From NCBI GenBank assembly GCA_002205965.3, contig NADL03000498.1, positions 372,001 to 436,000 on the forward strand: 64,000 nucleotides of DNA, read 5' to 3'. This stretch comes from Kappaphycus alvarezii (Eukaryota; Rhodophyta; Florideophyceae; Gigartinales; Solieriaceae). How positions within the stretch are numbered: the first letter of the stretch is position 1; each line of letters starts with the position of its first letter. Shown here one piece after another: positions 34,470 through 46,284 of this stretch. The translations under genes were made by a program, and so were the position numbers. Below the pieces are notes generated by a model, which saw nothing but the letters and a program-made list of their open reading frames with translations, did not search any database and had not been told where the DNA came from.

Positions 34470-34599
34470 TAGTGTTAAGTTAAATGTTAGAAATTCGAGT
34501 TGTGAATTGTACTGTGCATTACAGAACTGCACGGTACGTACAGTATTGGTTCAGACAGTTCAGACAGTAATACACACGAGTGGGAAAAGGGCTCCAATG

Positions 34600-35274
34600 A
34601 AAAAGGTATTAGAATGTATCCCACCTCTGCCACCGCCTGAAACGGTTTCTACCACACGACCAAATCCCCACCACTTCCCCACCGCACCATGCAGTCCGCG
34701 GACACCAAAATGCCCTCCGTCAAATACAGTCTTCGAACAACCCCCTTCCGCCGCCACACTGGCACACTCTCCCGCCAATCCACACCCACCTTAACTCTCA
34801 CACACTACCTCGTCCCAAACTCCTCATCCCACATCGGCCAAATCACACCCATCTCTCCAACCCCGAACCCTCCACCAGCCCCCTCTTCTACGACCCCCAA
34901 ACCGTCACCTGGACTCTCCAATCACCTACAAACCAACTCCTCGCCGCCGCTCACCTCCCCCATCGCTGGTCCATGCGCTTCCAACTCTCCGTCGACGACC
35001 GTCCCTTTCTTCTCCGTCGCACACGTGCCAACCGCTATGCCGTGCTTGACATGCCCCGGACGCCGACTCTCGTGTTGAGTCACAGGCGCCTGAGGTCGGT
35101 TATATTACCGTGTCCGGCTTGCTAGGAAAGCAGTATGACGCCGTATTCGACCACGACGTGCCTGAGTGGCTCCCGCCGTTTGTCTTCTGGCTCGTCCTTA
35201 TGTACTCTCGGAGGGCGGGCAATGATGTCGGGTATTGCGAGCTGCCGGAGAGGGTAAGAAGTGTCAAATTGTGA
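34600..35274 (+). pseudogene. host-like gene remnant or spliced gene, unrecognised
   Basis: A GC-rich island in AT-rich surroundings. Three frames contribute in turn. From 34689: MPSVKYSLRTTPFRRHTGTL. From about 34.85 kb: SPLFYDPQTVTWTLQSPTNQ, LLAAAHLPHRWSMRFQLSVD and RPFLLRRTRANRYAVLD. From about 35.05 kb: APEVGYITVSGLLGKQYDAV and WLPPFVFWLVLMYSRRAGND. The last frame ends at TGA 35272-35274. These peptides are rich, non-repetitive and read like one globular protein of about 190 residues. A donor-like GGTAAGAAG at 35253 could start an intron and extend it. The two frame changes could be frameshifts (pseudogene) or short introns. I do not recognise the family. Confidence 0.55.
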
Positions 35275-35989
35275 GGGTGTTGAGCGGTAGGGATAATGAT
35301 ATTTAAGATTAGGGTGGCGGCACACTCGATTTCCAAATATCGCCCTACTTTGGGATAGGAGTTTTTGTTAGTTCGTGAGGAATATACCTATGAGAGCACG
35401 GGAATCATGCAGATAGGGCTGAGAAACGACGTAGCAACCATCACGGCCCGTGATAACGCATGGTGACTGACCTCTAGCCGGCCTCCGTGGGACATAGTGC
35501 GAATTAATTTGCCAGTCATAGAACATCGAGGATGCTTTGATGTTAAAAGGAACAGTTGATTGTGGGCCGATTCGCTCAAATCCTCTTGCGATTAACTTCA
35601 AAGTAAGCGTTCCTCCTGCTTGTACGTAGACTTGAATACAATCCTACTAATACATCTGGCGCGAATACCCATTATCCTTTTATCCTTGGCATGCCCTATT
35701 TAGTCGATTTTGGTTGTTCCGAAAACATTAGGATAGATCGAATAAATCTTCTAAGAGTGAAATGCCCAAACCTTTTCTTCTTGTTGATTGATCTCTGTCC
35801 TGCAAGTATCATTTCGAACAACTACCTCATCAAACTAAATGATCTTATGAAATAGTTTCAATATCATTGTTCGTGCTAAAGGAATTTTGGAAGATGGCAA
35901 TTTTTTGTTCTCATTTTTCATGAGTATTTTCGGCTTCTGCAGCTCATAAGGAGACATTAGACTAAAACAAGGAAATATCCACTAAAAGG
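35275..35989. other. spacer with one R2-variant copy
   Basis: No gene is supportable. The R2 variant at 35700-35785 is listed separately. CTCTAGCCGGCCTCCGTGG near 35471 faintly resembles the L-a tail. Confidence 0.45.
35700..35785 (-). repeat. R2-related repeat, reversed variant
   Basis: TAGTCGATTTTGGTTGTTCC, GATAGATCGAATAAATCTTC and AAATGCCCAAACC align with 25955-26035 and 28291-28385. Confidence 0.65.
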
Positions 35990-36985
35990 TCCCGCAGCTA
36001 TCCAAGTACCACAAGCGAGTCATCAGACCAAAGCGTCTTTCGACAATGACTCGTTAGTAAATACGCCTCATTGTGGTTAGGAGCAATATGCTTCGTCTTT
36101 AGTATGTCACTACGAATCAATTCTTTCAGATTGTGTAACCTGAGATCGATGTTTTTGTTCTTTGGTGTCAAATTATCTACGGTGGCCACTTAAATGGCAC
36201 TATATTCTCTAAATTGATAGCAGTTGTGCAGAAGTGGCGAACTTCAGTCAAAGAGCTCGGCGACTCATTTACAAAAACGGTTTCCTTATCGACGGTACGT
36301 CTTTTCGAAAAGCTGCGAGCGCAACTTATTCGGATTCTCCAGACGAGTTTGCTATAAATGCCTGCCGCTTCGATTTCCAGTAGATTGGTGAACCAGTGAT
36401 GTAAACTATGAAACCAGTAGTTCATAGCCTGTTATTCACACACCCACCCAGTTCGCATCAAAGTAATCACCGATCGAATCTGCTGTGATACCGTATGTGC
36501 TATTACAGTGCAGTCCCAAGTAGCTAGTCCCGTTTAGATAACGAAGGAGTGATTCGACTAGCTCCAAATTTCGCTCAGTCGGGGCGTTGACTTGACGAGC
36601 CGATGAAGTCACGGAAATTGACAAGTCAGGTTGAGTAGAAACGGTTAAATAGAGTAATCTGCAGATTATGGCTCGATAAGCGTGATAGTCATTCCCATTT
36701 AGTTTCGACTCAACATAATCAGCTCTAAAAAGAAGTTTGATATATATCAGGAGTGAAATCAAGGCAGCATTTGATTGACACATTCCATAAGCCCGCAGAT
36801 ATGTTTTTGCATAGCGTGTTTGGCAGATCCAAATTTCCAGTGGAGAGAAGGTGATTGTACATCCGGTGAAGGATTTCAGTTTACCAGAGAATGTGATGTA
36901 GAATTTGGATGACAACAAATCTTTTAAGTTCTGAAGTACGGCATAGTAATTCAAAGCCAAGGTCATATCATCGACCACGACTTCT
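35990..36985 (-). mobile_element. Ty1/Copia fossil, RT C-terminus and RNase H
   Basis: On the minus strand the first part reads as the end of a Copia reverse transcriptase: VDDMTL at the start, then FYITFSGKLKSFTGCTITFS, AIICRLLYLTVSTQPDLSIS and LELVESLLRYLNGTSYLGLH. Farther along come RNase H traces (FIANSSGESE and KNKNIDLRLHNLKELI). The KxxIDLRxHxLKE block marks a Copia lineage different from the other two copies in the window. It is a broken fossil with several breaks. LTRs were not found, and only the last third of pol is recognisable. Confidence 0.82.
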
Positions 36986-38823
36986 AGTATTATATTTGGT
37001 ACTCTGAGCTAATACGAAAAAAATACAGTCCGTTGTCGAAGCTGGAAGGTTTCATTCCTCAATTGACTAGAACATGGGTGGCGAAATGAAGAGTATATAT
37101 GTCCCGCTTGATGGGCGCCATAGATTGTTGTATTTCACAGGTTTAACTTCCTTTGTGACGTGGTATTTCACAGAACTTACAGCTTTACACGAATTTAATG
37201 CATCTACTGTACTTTACTGTGGATTCAAACCAACGGGAATCTTACAACCAGGGCTACTACATACCTTGCTGTCATTACATTTTTCCTTACAGTTCTTTAT
37301 ACAACGTAGTACCCCATTCGTACACTTAGGATATTTACGGATGACTTGCACATTGGGATATTTTATCACTGTTTTAACAATCAAACGTTGCCTAGCTATC
37401 CCATGCCACCTGGAGCAATTTACGTCTTACATCTTGTCAATGTACGTCATTTCTGCCGACTAAAATTCCGAAAGCGCTACTTACAATACCATCGGGGCCG
37501 TCTAAAGGGAAAACACTTGCATTCACTACTGTTGCACTACATTTTTCTTTATTATGCAGCTATGTGTAGTTCTTTGCAAACCCTGATTTGGAGGTGGCGG
37601 CTTAACCCAGCCAGCGTGAACCAAAGTTTCAACCGCAATTCAAACAAGGTCCGCTTGCGTGCGCATAATACCCCTCATCGTGGTAGCGTAACAAGTATAT
37701 GTTTTTTCAAATCGGCCAGTTGGATAAAATTTATACTATATTTATCTCAGCTGCCCGGTTGCAAACGAAGACTGACCTCGTGTCCTTTACCCTGACCATT
37801 ACGCTGTATCCAACAGTGTCGTACAACAAACAGTCAAATGACAGCCCTACGTCCCCATCGGAATACGACTCAGAAGATCTCGCCGAATTTCTCTCCCCGC
37901 CAACCTCGCTTTTCGTACCGACTAGCAAGGAGTAAGATCCGAAGACCCCAGTCCACCCGTCGAATCCGAGAACCCCGCTCGCAGACTTCGCCCTACGCAG
38001 CCTCGGGGAGCCCAACACACCGACGCCGACTCATCTTCAAGGTCATGATCTTGTATTACCTGGAGCGCTTTCAGATCTAAGAGCACCTCCCCTTGTTAGG
38101 TTTTAGGAGCCTCGCACTCCTTTCCGATCATTTCCTCAAGCCCAATCGACCGGTGTACGAACTTTATGCCAGTCCCGAGGAAGCCGTCCCGTCAGATCAT
38201 CCTGAATTCGTCAAGGCCACCGAAAAGTTCAAGGGCCCCTCCGAGAAAGCTTCGAGTGCTGCCGGATTCCGCTTTTCTTTCGATCCAAAGAGTGTTAAAC
38301 CATCGAACCATCAAGGCTAGGCTCTCGAAAAGGCCGCAGATGAACAAGGATCCGAAGTCCTCTCCTTTTCATTTTCGATATTTTCAAGTCACTTGCAGCG
38401 GTCACGTCCAGCATTTCGATTATCTCCTTTCCTGTTCTCACATCCGCTGTATAAGCAAGGAATAGTACAAGTGCAAGCAAAGCAACATTGAGTTATTCAG
38501 TGATGAAGACGTTGTCCGCCTGAGGACGCCGCCCAGCATCGACTCACAGTCAGAGGCCATAAGTGAAACTTTATTTTTCCATTAAATTAGCTTGCCTATT
38601 GAGCGAAAGAAAGGAAAATATAGTTATAAGCTCATTTCTCAATCCAATTCATGTGTTCGTTGTGTTCACCTTTCCGCTGTGATTACAAGCTTTCTTCTGC
38701 TGCCATCAGATCCTTGTAATGGGTCTTACAGCTATAAGCCCTTATCGCAATCAGTACCTGAACAGGATAATCGCCGCAAAGCAACAACAGGAGTAAGGGG
38801 TACCATAACACACCAAACGTGAC

Positions 38824-38831
38824 TGACGTCA
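38824..38831. promoter_or_regulatory. CRE-like palindrome in R6 copy A
   Basis: TGACGTCA is the full ATF/CREB-type bZIP site. A half site TTACGTCA follows at 38836. The full palindrome is kept in copy B (62365-62372) although much surrounding sequence has changed. Confidence 0.45.
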
Positions 38832-38864
38832 ACCCTTACGTCAGAAAAGGAACTTTTTGTAACT

Positions 38865-38935
38865 GCTCCTGACGGAATTGAACCCGCGAACATTTTATCA
38901 GGAGCTGCTGACACATAACTAATTAGCCACCTGGA
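38865..38935 (-). ncRNA. tRNA-derived segment in R6 copy A
   Basis: On the minus strand, a box-A-like GTGGCTAATTAGTTATG is followed by GCTCCTGA, then a box-B-like CGCGGGTTCAATTCCG, then TCAGGAGC. The two 8-nt blocks pair perfectly like an acceptor stem around the T-arm. There is no room for a normal anticodon arm between them, so this is not a working tRNA gene. A SINE-like pol III head or a captured tRNA is more likely. Confidence 0.5.
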
Positions 38936-39004
38936 TCGGAATTTGAAGCTGTGAGGAGAGCCAGTCACATTATAAAAACAATTTTTCCAATGCTCATTGG
39001 TGCG

Positions 39005-39300
39005 CTGCTAAAGTGGCGGTCCGCGACAAGGTTACAACTCTGGAACGCAAACTCGACCGATTCCTCCCCGCTCCATCAACTAACCCATCTCCTGCGCCAT
39101 ACACGCTGAATTTCACCTTTCGAATTTTGGCGTTTGATTCTCTGGGCGGCCCTTCCCCTGATATCATTGCGTTCATTGAAGAGTTAGTTTCGCGGATCGC
39201 GTCCAAGTGTCACTCGAGACCTGGTGTTATCCGCCCCCGTATCTACCAGCGACTGAGTTGCACCCTCTGTTCATCCATCGCTCAGGCTATCCTGTCATGA
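39005..39300 (+). pseudogene. LINE C-terminal fragment, family L-b, copy 1
   Basis: An open frame contains RDKVTTLERKLDRFLPAPST, LAFDSLGGPSPDIIAFIEEL and RPRIYQRLSCTLCSSIAQAI. The blocks RDK-LERK and the strand before GxPxP align with RDKLKYLERK and VFEFLGAPDPQAI at 39.67-39.84 kb. This is the same region of a related LINE, including the final R-L-x(n)-A-I segment missing from copy 2. It begins right after R6 copy A. The upstream RT is missing. Confidence 0.6.
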
Positions 39301-39424
39301 ACCCCGATGCGCATGAACAACGAAATACATACAGTCAGGTCCTAGCCGTGTAGTTAGGACGTGAGTACTCCCCAATAGGTACTGCATGCATTACAAGTCT
39401 TCATGTACTACTGACGTGGACCAC

Positions 39425-39880
39425 CCAGTTAGCTCTCAGCTGGATCCTGCAGCGGACACCAGTTATGCTGACTCCATAAAATTTATCTCTGACTATCAGT
39501 ACGAAGTGCCTCTCTTCGTCCCGGGCACAGAGCTTCGGCCCGCGGACATCCTGGTTCGCCCCTGCCCGCCGATACGAGCAACGAAGAGAGACGGCTTGTC
39601 GCGTGTGACATCATCGTTGTCTCCCCGTTCAAAACCGCAGTCCGCATCAAGGCCACATCGGCCGCTGGCGATGCTGTCGAATTTGCGCACCGTGACAAGT
39701 TAAAGTATCTGGAACGCAAGCCTTACCGCCGCACCCCTCCGTCGTTCAACATCCCGACCGGTAAACCGAACTTCACCAATCAATCAATTGTTTTTGAATT
39801 CCTCGGGGCGCCTGACCCCCAAGCTATCGTATTGATTGATGAGTAAATCCGGCGAATAGCGCGAAAATACAGTACAACTG
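39425..39880 (+). pseudogene. LINE C-terminal nuclease-like fragment, family L-b, copy 2
   Basis: Reads TSYADSIKFISDYQYEVPLF and GTELRPADILVRPCPP, then a frame shift near 39.58 kb, then ACDIIVVSPFKTAVRIKATS, GDAVEFAHRDKLKYLERKPY and SIVFEFLGAPDPQAIVLIDE to a TAA at 39844-39846. RPADI, D-hydrophobic-V-x-P and H-x(2)-K-x(2)-Y are the ordered motifs of the C-terminal PD-(D/E)XK-like domain of LINE polyproteins. The frame would continue as IRRIARKYS, so the TAA is probably a decay stop. Two related fragments in tandem suggest repeated insertion at one locus or a duplication. Confidence 0.65.
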
Positions 39881-42800
39881 TGAGCATGACAGCAGCAGTC
39901 GCAAGATATAACTAAAATTGAATTATTACCCACTCATACAAAATCGCATGTGAAACTTCTGAACTCAAAAGTCTTATCTGACGTTTCACATGTGATTTTG
40001 TAGCTTCACTATAGCGAATTTGAGCAATAATTTCGAAATTATCTTCCAATTCAGATCTCATGCTTCCATAAATGTAAAGTTCTTACCACGTAAGCTGCGA
40101 CATTCATCATGACCAACGTCAGATATTGTCTTCATTAATGCTATGTGATTTGGTTGAGACATCTCAAGTATTTTCTCTGTTTTGGTGATATTTATCTAAA
40201 AGAACAAACGAGAAGTAGTACCATCTTGGTTTGAATTGAGTTTTTAACTAGCATTTTATCCAAGTTCCTCGAATTATTTCGTACATCTGGCAATAGAATC
40301 ACCAGTAGCAAGACCTATCAATCCTGCAGTATTCAGGGCACTGATCCGAAACAATTACCGAGAATCGAGTTCTGCTAAGCAAGAGGTCCTACCTGTATAC
40401 AGGGAGGCTTACTCCGTATCGTATAATATAAAATCAGTAGAATAAAGAATTAAGTACTCCCAATAGACTTTTTCCCTATTATACGTGCCCGCAATGCTAT
40501 AATATGAAGCTCAATACAGATATTGAAAATATAGGGCCAATAGACTCTTTCACTCGTTCATAACTCATAGTCCAGCTAAAGCTTGATGAAAGTTCCTATA
40601 CAGTGGTTTTGACCAAGTCTGTCCATAGTGATGCAGTCATAGCTCACATATATGCTTCCCAGGAAAATTTCAGCAATGCTTTGATCACTACATCTGCAAC
40701 TAAAGTATGTTTCGTCAATTCCTTTGAGTAGTCCTTCAAATGAATATTTCGAACGATTAGTCGGACGAAACATATATTTATGGAACTTTTCAGGGCCGAA
40801 AAGTGATGAGTTGGCTGTTTTAAGTTTGACCCATGTAGCTATTTGAACAAGTGCCATACATTTGTAAAAAATAGTAATTTAGCATAACTCAATGTATTAT
40901 TAACTCCACAATAATTATCATTCATACTTTTATTAGAATCTAATCAAGTACAATGTACCATTTTCAGTAGATCATGCTCAGATCGCTTTAGTAATTGCAA
41001 AAATAACGGCTTTAATTACCTGTTGTAGTAGATTACTGTTGTAACTTAACTGCAAACTTCAATCTTATCCCACTATCGACTCTTCTTAATTTTTGGTCAA
41101 TTTAGCAAGAAATACTCCCCTCGAGAAGATGGATTAGTACTTCGGCGAAGCAATGTCACTAGTGGACTACCTGGTTTTAGTTATAACATTACATGCATAT
41201 TAAATTGCATATGTAGAGAATTACATCTGCAAAGCAGACGGACTATTCAAGACAATAATTTCTTACCCTCTAATCCTCATATCAGTTCATAATGCCGAAA
41301 TGAAAAGAAACAAAAATATCCTCTATTTCACTCAAATGTAGATACTGGACGAGGAAAGGAATTGGATTAAATCCATATCTATGGATCCGTGATATTCATA
41401 TTCGAGTAAACATGGTGTACCATAAGAAATTCGTAACAAAGAAAGTTCAATCGAATTACATTAAAGAAAAAACTTGGATTAGATTATTTGAATGAGACGA
41501 GAAAATAGTTTCTCTAGTTTAATTTTTTAAAACACATTATGTTTGAGTGGAAAAATTGAATAAGATATTAGACATTAAAAGAAAGTTGAGCTATTTTAGA
41601 AATTAAAAACCAAGTCGAATAGTTATTGGTACAGATTCAATTTATAAAACAGAAACTTACGATTTGTGAGAAGTATCGTAGTAGAGGAGACCTGCTAAGT
41701 ATTATCAAAAGAATTAAAGCATTTGATCACAAATTTCTGAAAGTATAACTTTCATGTCACACACCAAACTTCCCTCAAATAGTTAAGATGTTCTATTTTT
41801 CAGCCACATGATACAAAGAGCTTTTCAAGCGTTGAAATGAACCAAGTTCAATAAAATTGTGTCTGTGAGCTTCAATAGCTTCATAGCGATGTTTTTAAAT
41901 ATATAAGGGCAATAAAATCGTTATTTAACTGCTAAAAATGATTACTGGATATGAGCGAATGGGAAGTCTATGAAAATTGAATTTCTATAATGTAATAAGA
42001 AATTATTTGGATTTCTGCTGACGTAAGAATTATGAAAATCTCGGAACAAACATTTTATGTAATACGAGCAATAAATCGAGTATATTGAATAATACCGAAA
42101 TACTACGGCCTGATAACATTAATGTTTAAACGCACTGTATTGATAATATAGAACCATTATGAATGACATAGGGTCGCTAAAGATGAAAATATTGGAATGT
42201 CTTATTTAAGGGAATTCCGGATTTGAAACATGAAAAATACAGAGATGATTCCCTCACTGACTCAATACTAATTAAAAAGGGTTTCTTTAATGTTATCTAC
42301 AGGTAAATAGAGAATTGGAAATATTATGTGGTCAAGCTTGGGAAAGGTGTGTTCCCGGAAATACTTTCAAAACTAATGATATGGAACAAAAAACTTGAGA
42401 GACAAAAAAGCACAACATTCCACCAAAGCAGAACTGGGATGAGAAGAAAAATATTTTTAGAAAAATATAAAAAATTAGAATTAAAGAAGAAAGTAATTGA
42501 AGTAGTGGAATGATGTATGCCGCCACTCCTGGTGAATTGAAAACTAAGAAAGTAATTTTAACCATATTTATCGCAGAGATAAACGCAACTTTAATTATTT
42601 TCCCCCAAGATTTTTCTGAGGATGGATGCAAAAAATAGATACAACAAATATTTTCGAATAAAAATACTGGAAGACCAATATAGCTCAAGGTTATATTACA
42701 TATAATAAAATGACCAGACTCTGAAAATGACTGGGATTATAAACCAAAAATAGTAAGAACAGAAAGTTTAAATACCACGTGTAAATTTGTGAGAGTTTTT

Positions 42801-44174
42801 GAAATAATCTGAGACGAAATGCTGAGGTACCAGCTCACTGGAGGAAAATAATACTTAATATACATCTGACGACACTTGTACATAGCTATATATTTACCTA
42901 TCTCATTAGACTTGTATTGATAAAAAACTTAGTTCTTTTTTCATTAAACTGTAGACATTGAAAAAAATAAACTAAAAGAAACCGGCAAGAAAAGAACAAA
43001 AAAGTATCAAAGATTGACGAAAAGATCTAGTCAAAGTTACCAATATTATTGCCGAAGAAAGGACTAGATTTGTCTCAAATATGAGCTTCAATTTTTACCA
43101 CAACAACGCCAACACGTTTTCATTAAAAAATATCGAACTTCTGCGAAGAGGAGAGGAATCTAAAATTCATTCAAATACCTGCTTGAAACAAATGATAAGT
43201 ATTTTCCAAAATTTCCCCCTACTGAGCTTATCGAAATGACTAATGAAAAAGATAATTTAATCATTATAGTCTACTTTCGCGCCAGCGTGAATTCTCAGGG
43301 ATTCATTACTAAACATGTTACTAATTTTCTTTTTGTGAATATCATATTAGAAAAGCGATCAGAACATGATAAAGTATTGTGCTAATTACTTTTATCTAGA
43401 CTTATGGATAAAATAGTAAGGCATTTCTGTTTTTAATGTTTACACATATCATTTACGTGTCCCTGAACTAGGTACAGGCTAATAAGAAAAACTGCAGATA
43501 TTTGCATTACATAAATTAAAAAAATTATTCACCACAAAAGTTTTAATGATTTCTCGTAAAACTAAAAAAAGTCGAAATAGAAGGGAAATAAATTTTAAAA
43601 TATGAATTCATATCACACCTGCTATTGAAAGCATAACTCTCTAAAACAATCATAAATTGTTTATTTTGCTCAAAAACTCGTTCTAATGATTGAGTCTTCA
43701 GTTTGAAGATTGCATTCATATAAACTAACAAAACCTATTAAAGAATATACCAAAACTTTAAAAGATTTTTACAATACAATACAATAACGTTAATCAGATT
43801 GGTTTTGGTTAATTTAAAACCTATTTCACAGCCGCAGCTTTAGTAGGAGGCAACTGAAACAATTTATATGATTCATACAGCAAAAAAATATGAAAACGTT
43901 TTAATAGTATTAAAAGCACATACGCTATTTTAAGGAGCCAATTCAATTTCTCTAAAATCGAATTACCCTGATCAGATCTTGGGATCATTTTTTTTGTTAA
44001 CTAAAAATAATCACGGCTTAGTTCGATATGTTCTACTAGAAAGACAAAGATAGTCCCGGATTAGTTTCTGGAACCTTTTAGGATCAATCGAATGAGATAA
44101 GATAAGTATCACCATGAGTAACGGTAAATAATGATGATTAAGTATAAATCCTGAATTATTGTTATGCTTTCTTG
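39881..44174. other. AT-rich block, left half
   Basis: About 4.3 kb, visibly richer in A+T than the rest, with dense stops in all frames. I found no protein motif, RNA gene or repeat shared with other parts of the window. With 52406-60084 it formed one block before the Copia insertion. Confidence 0.65.
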
Positions 44175-44179
44175 CTACC
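44175..44179 (+). repeat. Copia target-site duplication, left
   Basis: CTACC immediately precedes the 5' LTR and is repeated exactly at 52401-52405 after the 3' LTR. The 5-bp length is typical of Ty1/Copia integration. Confidence 0.9.
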
Positions 44180-44806
44180 TGTCGTTGAGACGTGTCACAT
44201 CCGTAGTTGTGTGTACACATGAGTGGAGAGTCCCATGTCAACAGAGTTGCCAAAAAGTACATTTCTGGAGTACAGTACTTCCCACTTGACATCTTAAGTA
44301 TAGAACGAACCCGGTGATGACAATACGTCCAGAGGGCATGACACTCGATCGATTTGCGCGCCTTAAGTGGAATACCAAGAGAGTTGTTCGTGGTTTTGCA
44401 ACGGGCGTGAAAATGTCGACGTTAGCGAATTGTTGTTTTGTGGGAATTGAGGTAGGTATGGAGACAAGAATGCAAGTCTGCACTATGCGGGAAGTTGGAA
44501 ATAGAGGACGAACGGGCGGACAGTTCAGAGCCGCGATACTTAAAGAATAGTCTGCGAGCGCGTCGTGGATGAAGGGGGCAAGCGTTTCCTTTGTATTTTT
44601 CTGTTCTTGGTGCACTCAGTAAACTATTGGGGTGCGCTACGAACGGGGCACACACGCCAGTTATTATCAACTATTCACTCGGTTATACTGTTCCCTATCT
44701 TTCTATCTACTGTTGTGGCGACTACGCTTTGTGGATTCTAAGACTTTGCTCGCGTCGCAGGCTTGCAGCTGTGCAACAACGTTGTCTTAGTTTTAGTCTA
44801 ACAACA
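44180..44806 (+). repeat. Copia 5' LTR
   Basis: 627 bp, starting TGTCGTTGAGACG and ending CTAACAACA, with the TG...CA ends of LTRs. It aligns without gaps to 51774-52400. By hand count about 17 of 627 positions differ, several clustered near the two ends. Confidence 0.95.
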
Positions 44807-45488
44807 TTCCGGAATCGTCAGCTGATGCTTAAACTATTGTTGTACTAAGATGTTGTTTGAGGAAGCCGCGACGATGGAGGAGCAAGCAAAACACTCGTGT
44901 GGGCCTGAAGCTCAACCGGCAAGCCAGGATATTAAGTTGAGTTGGTCACCCGATGCCGGTGAGACCAAACAAGAGTATGTTCGTACTTGGATGCAGGGTA
45001 TCATCGAAGAAGATATTCGCGGAGTAGGAGTTCAGGACGGCTTTCAAGAACTTTTGCATCCTGAAATACTGTTCTGCCCCAGAACCTGAATAGTACGCAG
45101 GCTCCGATGATGTACAAGGAAGTGCGTGATGTCTGTTAGGCGCGTGCTGATAGGAACGGATTTTTTTGTCGCCGTCATCTAAAGACTTTTAGTTTACTGT
45201 ACTACCCCCCCTTGTCCAAAATTGCTTATAGTTCTGGTCCTTCCTCGTCCACCGAGAGCCTTGCTTATCATTACTGCAGTCCTCTCCAAATTTACTTCCA
45301 TTTTATCTAGATATTTTTATACTGTATCTACCCCTCTGAATCGATCCCGAATCAAGTTCTTTTCCCCTTTTTGCTTACCTCCTCCTCCAAATTCACTTTT
45401 TTGAGAAAAAGGGCGCAAATTCACTACTACAAAATCCCTTGCAGATTTATTTTACCTATTCCTAATCTATAGAACCTGCCCCGGGAGC

Positions 45489-45497
45489 CTATTTAAA
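45489..45497 (+). promoter_or_regulatory. TATA-like box and CT-rich leader of the nested gene
   Basis: CTATTTAAA sits 118 bp upstream of the ATG at 45607 and is followed by a long C/T/A-rich leader (CTTCCTTCCAAG, CATCACCCCTGTCCCTCC) that ends AACAAAATG. Pyrimidine-rich leaders after TATA are typical of well-expressed genes in filamentous fungi. Confidence 0.5.
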
Positions 45498-45606
45498 CCC
45501 CTTCCTTCCAAGTTTCAAACGTCCACCATCATTTTACTCATCACCCCTGTCCCTCCACACACCAAAAACACCCTCTATTGCCTCCCATTCCCCAGAGCCT
45601 AACAAA

Positions 45607-46212
45607 ATGAACAATCTATGCCCCTCGAAATTCATTTCCAAAAATCGCCATCCCCTCCCTTTAAACTCTATTCCCCTACTCCCTCTCGCACCTACTGACC
45701 GTGATGACTACCTGCGCCGGCAAACCAAAAAGAAGGCGATCGAATTCGTGCGTCGCCTTTTTATTGAGGATGAGGCGGAGGAGGTAGGTAAGGGGCGGGA
45801 GTGGGACATCGAGGACGGAGCTGGGGAGATCTTCGAGGAATGGGTAGCCCCTGAATTGGTCTACGAGGTTAATAACGGGGAGTATGATGAGGAGGAAGAG
45901 GGGAAAGGGGAAGAAGAGGAGGAAGAGGAGGAAGAGGAGGAAGATGAGGATGATGAGGATGATGAGGACGAGGACGAGGTGGATGAGGAAAAAGGGGACA
46001 TGGAAAGTGTTGGAGTGGTGGGGCCTGGACTGGAGAGTGTGGAACAAGTGGTGCCGACGCTGGAACTGGATGGAGATATCTTTAGTAGCTTAGATATCTC
46101 CAAGGAAGAAATGGAGCGCTACGAGCCGTTTGCAGATATTTGTGGGGGCTGTTTGGGCAGCATGGATATTTTGGAGGAGTTGTTTGGATCTGATTTAGAG
46201 AATGGGAAATAA
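45607..46212 (+). CDS. acidic low-complexity protein, nested inside Copia
   Basis: Intact 201-codon frame. Residues 1-30 are Pro/Leu-rich. Residues 31-57 are charged and probably helical (DRDDYLRRQTKKKAIEFVRR). Residues about 94-128 form an almost uninterrupted Glu/Asp tract. Residues 150-199 are ordered-looking and acidic (VVPTLELDGDIFSSLDISKE, EPFADICGGCLGSMDILEEL). There is no signal peptide or membrane segment. Acidic tracts occur in histone chaperones and transcriptional activators, and the last part resembles a short hydrophobic/acidic activation region. Both are guesses from composition. The gene lies between two gag segments of the Copia element, with its own TATA and leader upstream and repeat R1 starting about 70 bp after its stop. 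It came in with an insertion, not as part of Copia. I do not recognise the family. The antisense poly-Ser and other frames here are shadows of the Glu repeat. Confidence 0.6.
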   Translation: MNNLCPSKFISKNRHPLPLNSIPLLPLAPTDRDDYLRRQTKKKAIEFVRRLFIEDEAEEVGKGREWDIEDGAGEIFEEWVAPELVYEVNNGEYDEEEEGKGEEEEEEEEEEEDEDDEDDEDEDEVDEEKGDMESVGVVGPGLESVEQVVPTLELDGDIFSSLDISKEEMERYEPFADICGGCLGSMDILEELFGSDLENGK

Positions 46213-46284
46213 GAGGACCTCATTTATTGTTAGCTTCTTAAGTATCTTTTGTTTAGAGTATATCGTCCATACAAATCGTTTTTA

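Larger units (their letters stand above)
37123..38995 (+). repeat. 1.9-kb repeat R6, copy A
   Basis: Matches 60713-62545 end to end, with many substitutions and small indels, starting at TTGTTGTATTTCACAG and stopping at ATTATAAAAACAATTTTT. Inside, in order: a noncoding part; coding-like DNA for a Pro/Ser-rich segment (SEYDSEDLAEFLSPPTS); a region that in copy B encodes a C2H2 finger; an AT-rich stretch; a CRE-like palindrome TGACGTCA (38824-38831); and a tRNA-like segment on the minus strand. This copy looks the more decayed. It may be an LTR of the Gypsy element that follows copy B, or a composite non-LTR element. Confidence 0.75.

Noticed and set aside
34185-34472. Plus-strand 95-codon frame in the GC-rich insert.
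   Set aside because: The minus strand reads as a LINE C-terminus with stop and AATAAA in the right order, so the plus frame is a shadow.
37074-38480. Several overlapping 75-149 codon frames treated as separate genes.
   Set aside because: They sit inside R6 copy A, change frame repeatedly, and their equivalents in copy B are not open in the same frames.
45676-46103. Open frames on the opposite strand and in other frames of the acidic-protein gene (poly-Ser, poly-Leu/Phe, poly-Arg/Lys).
   Set aside because: They are translations of the GAG/GAT repeat encoding the Glu/Asp tract, and only the plus frame has ordered sequence on both sides.
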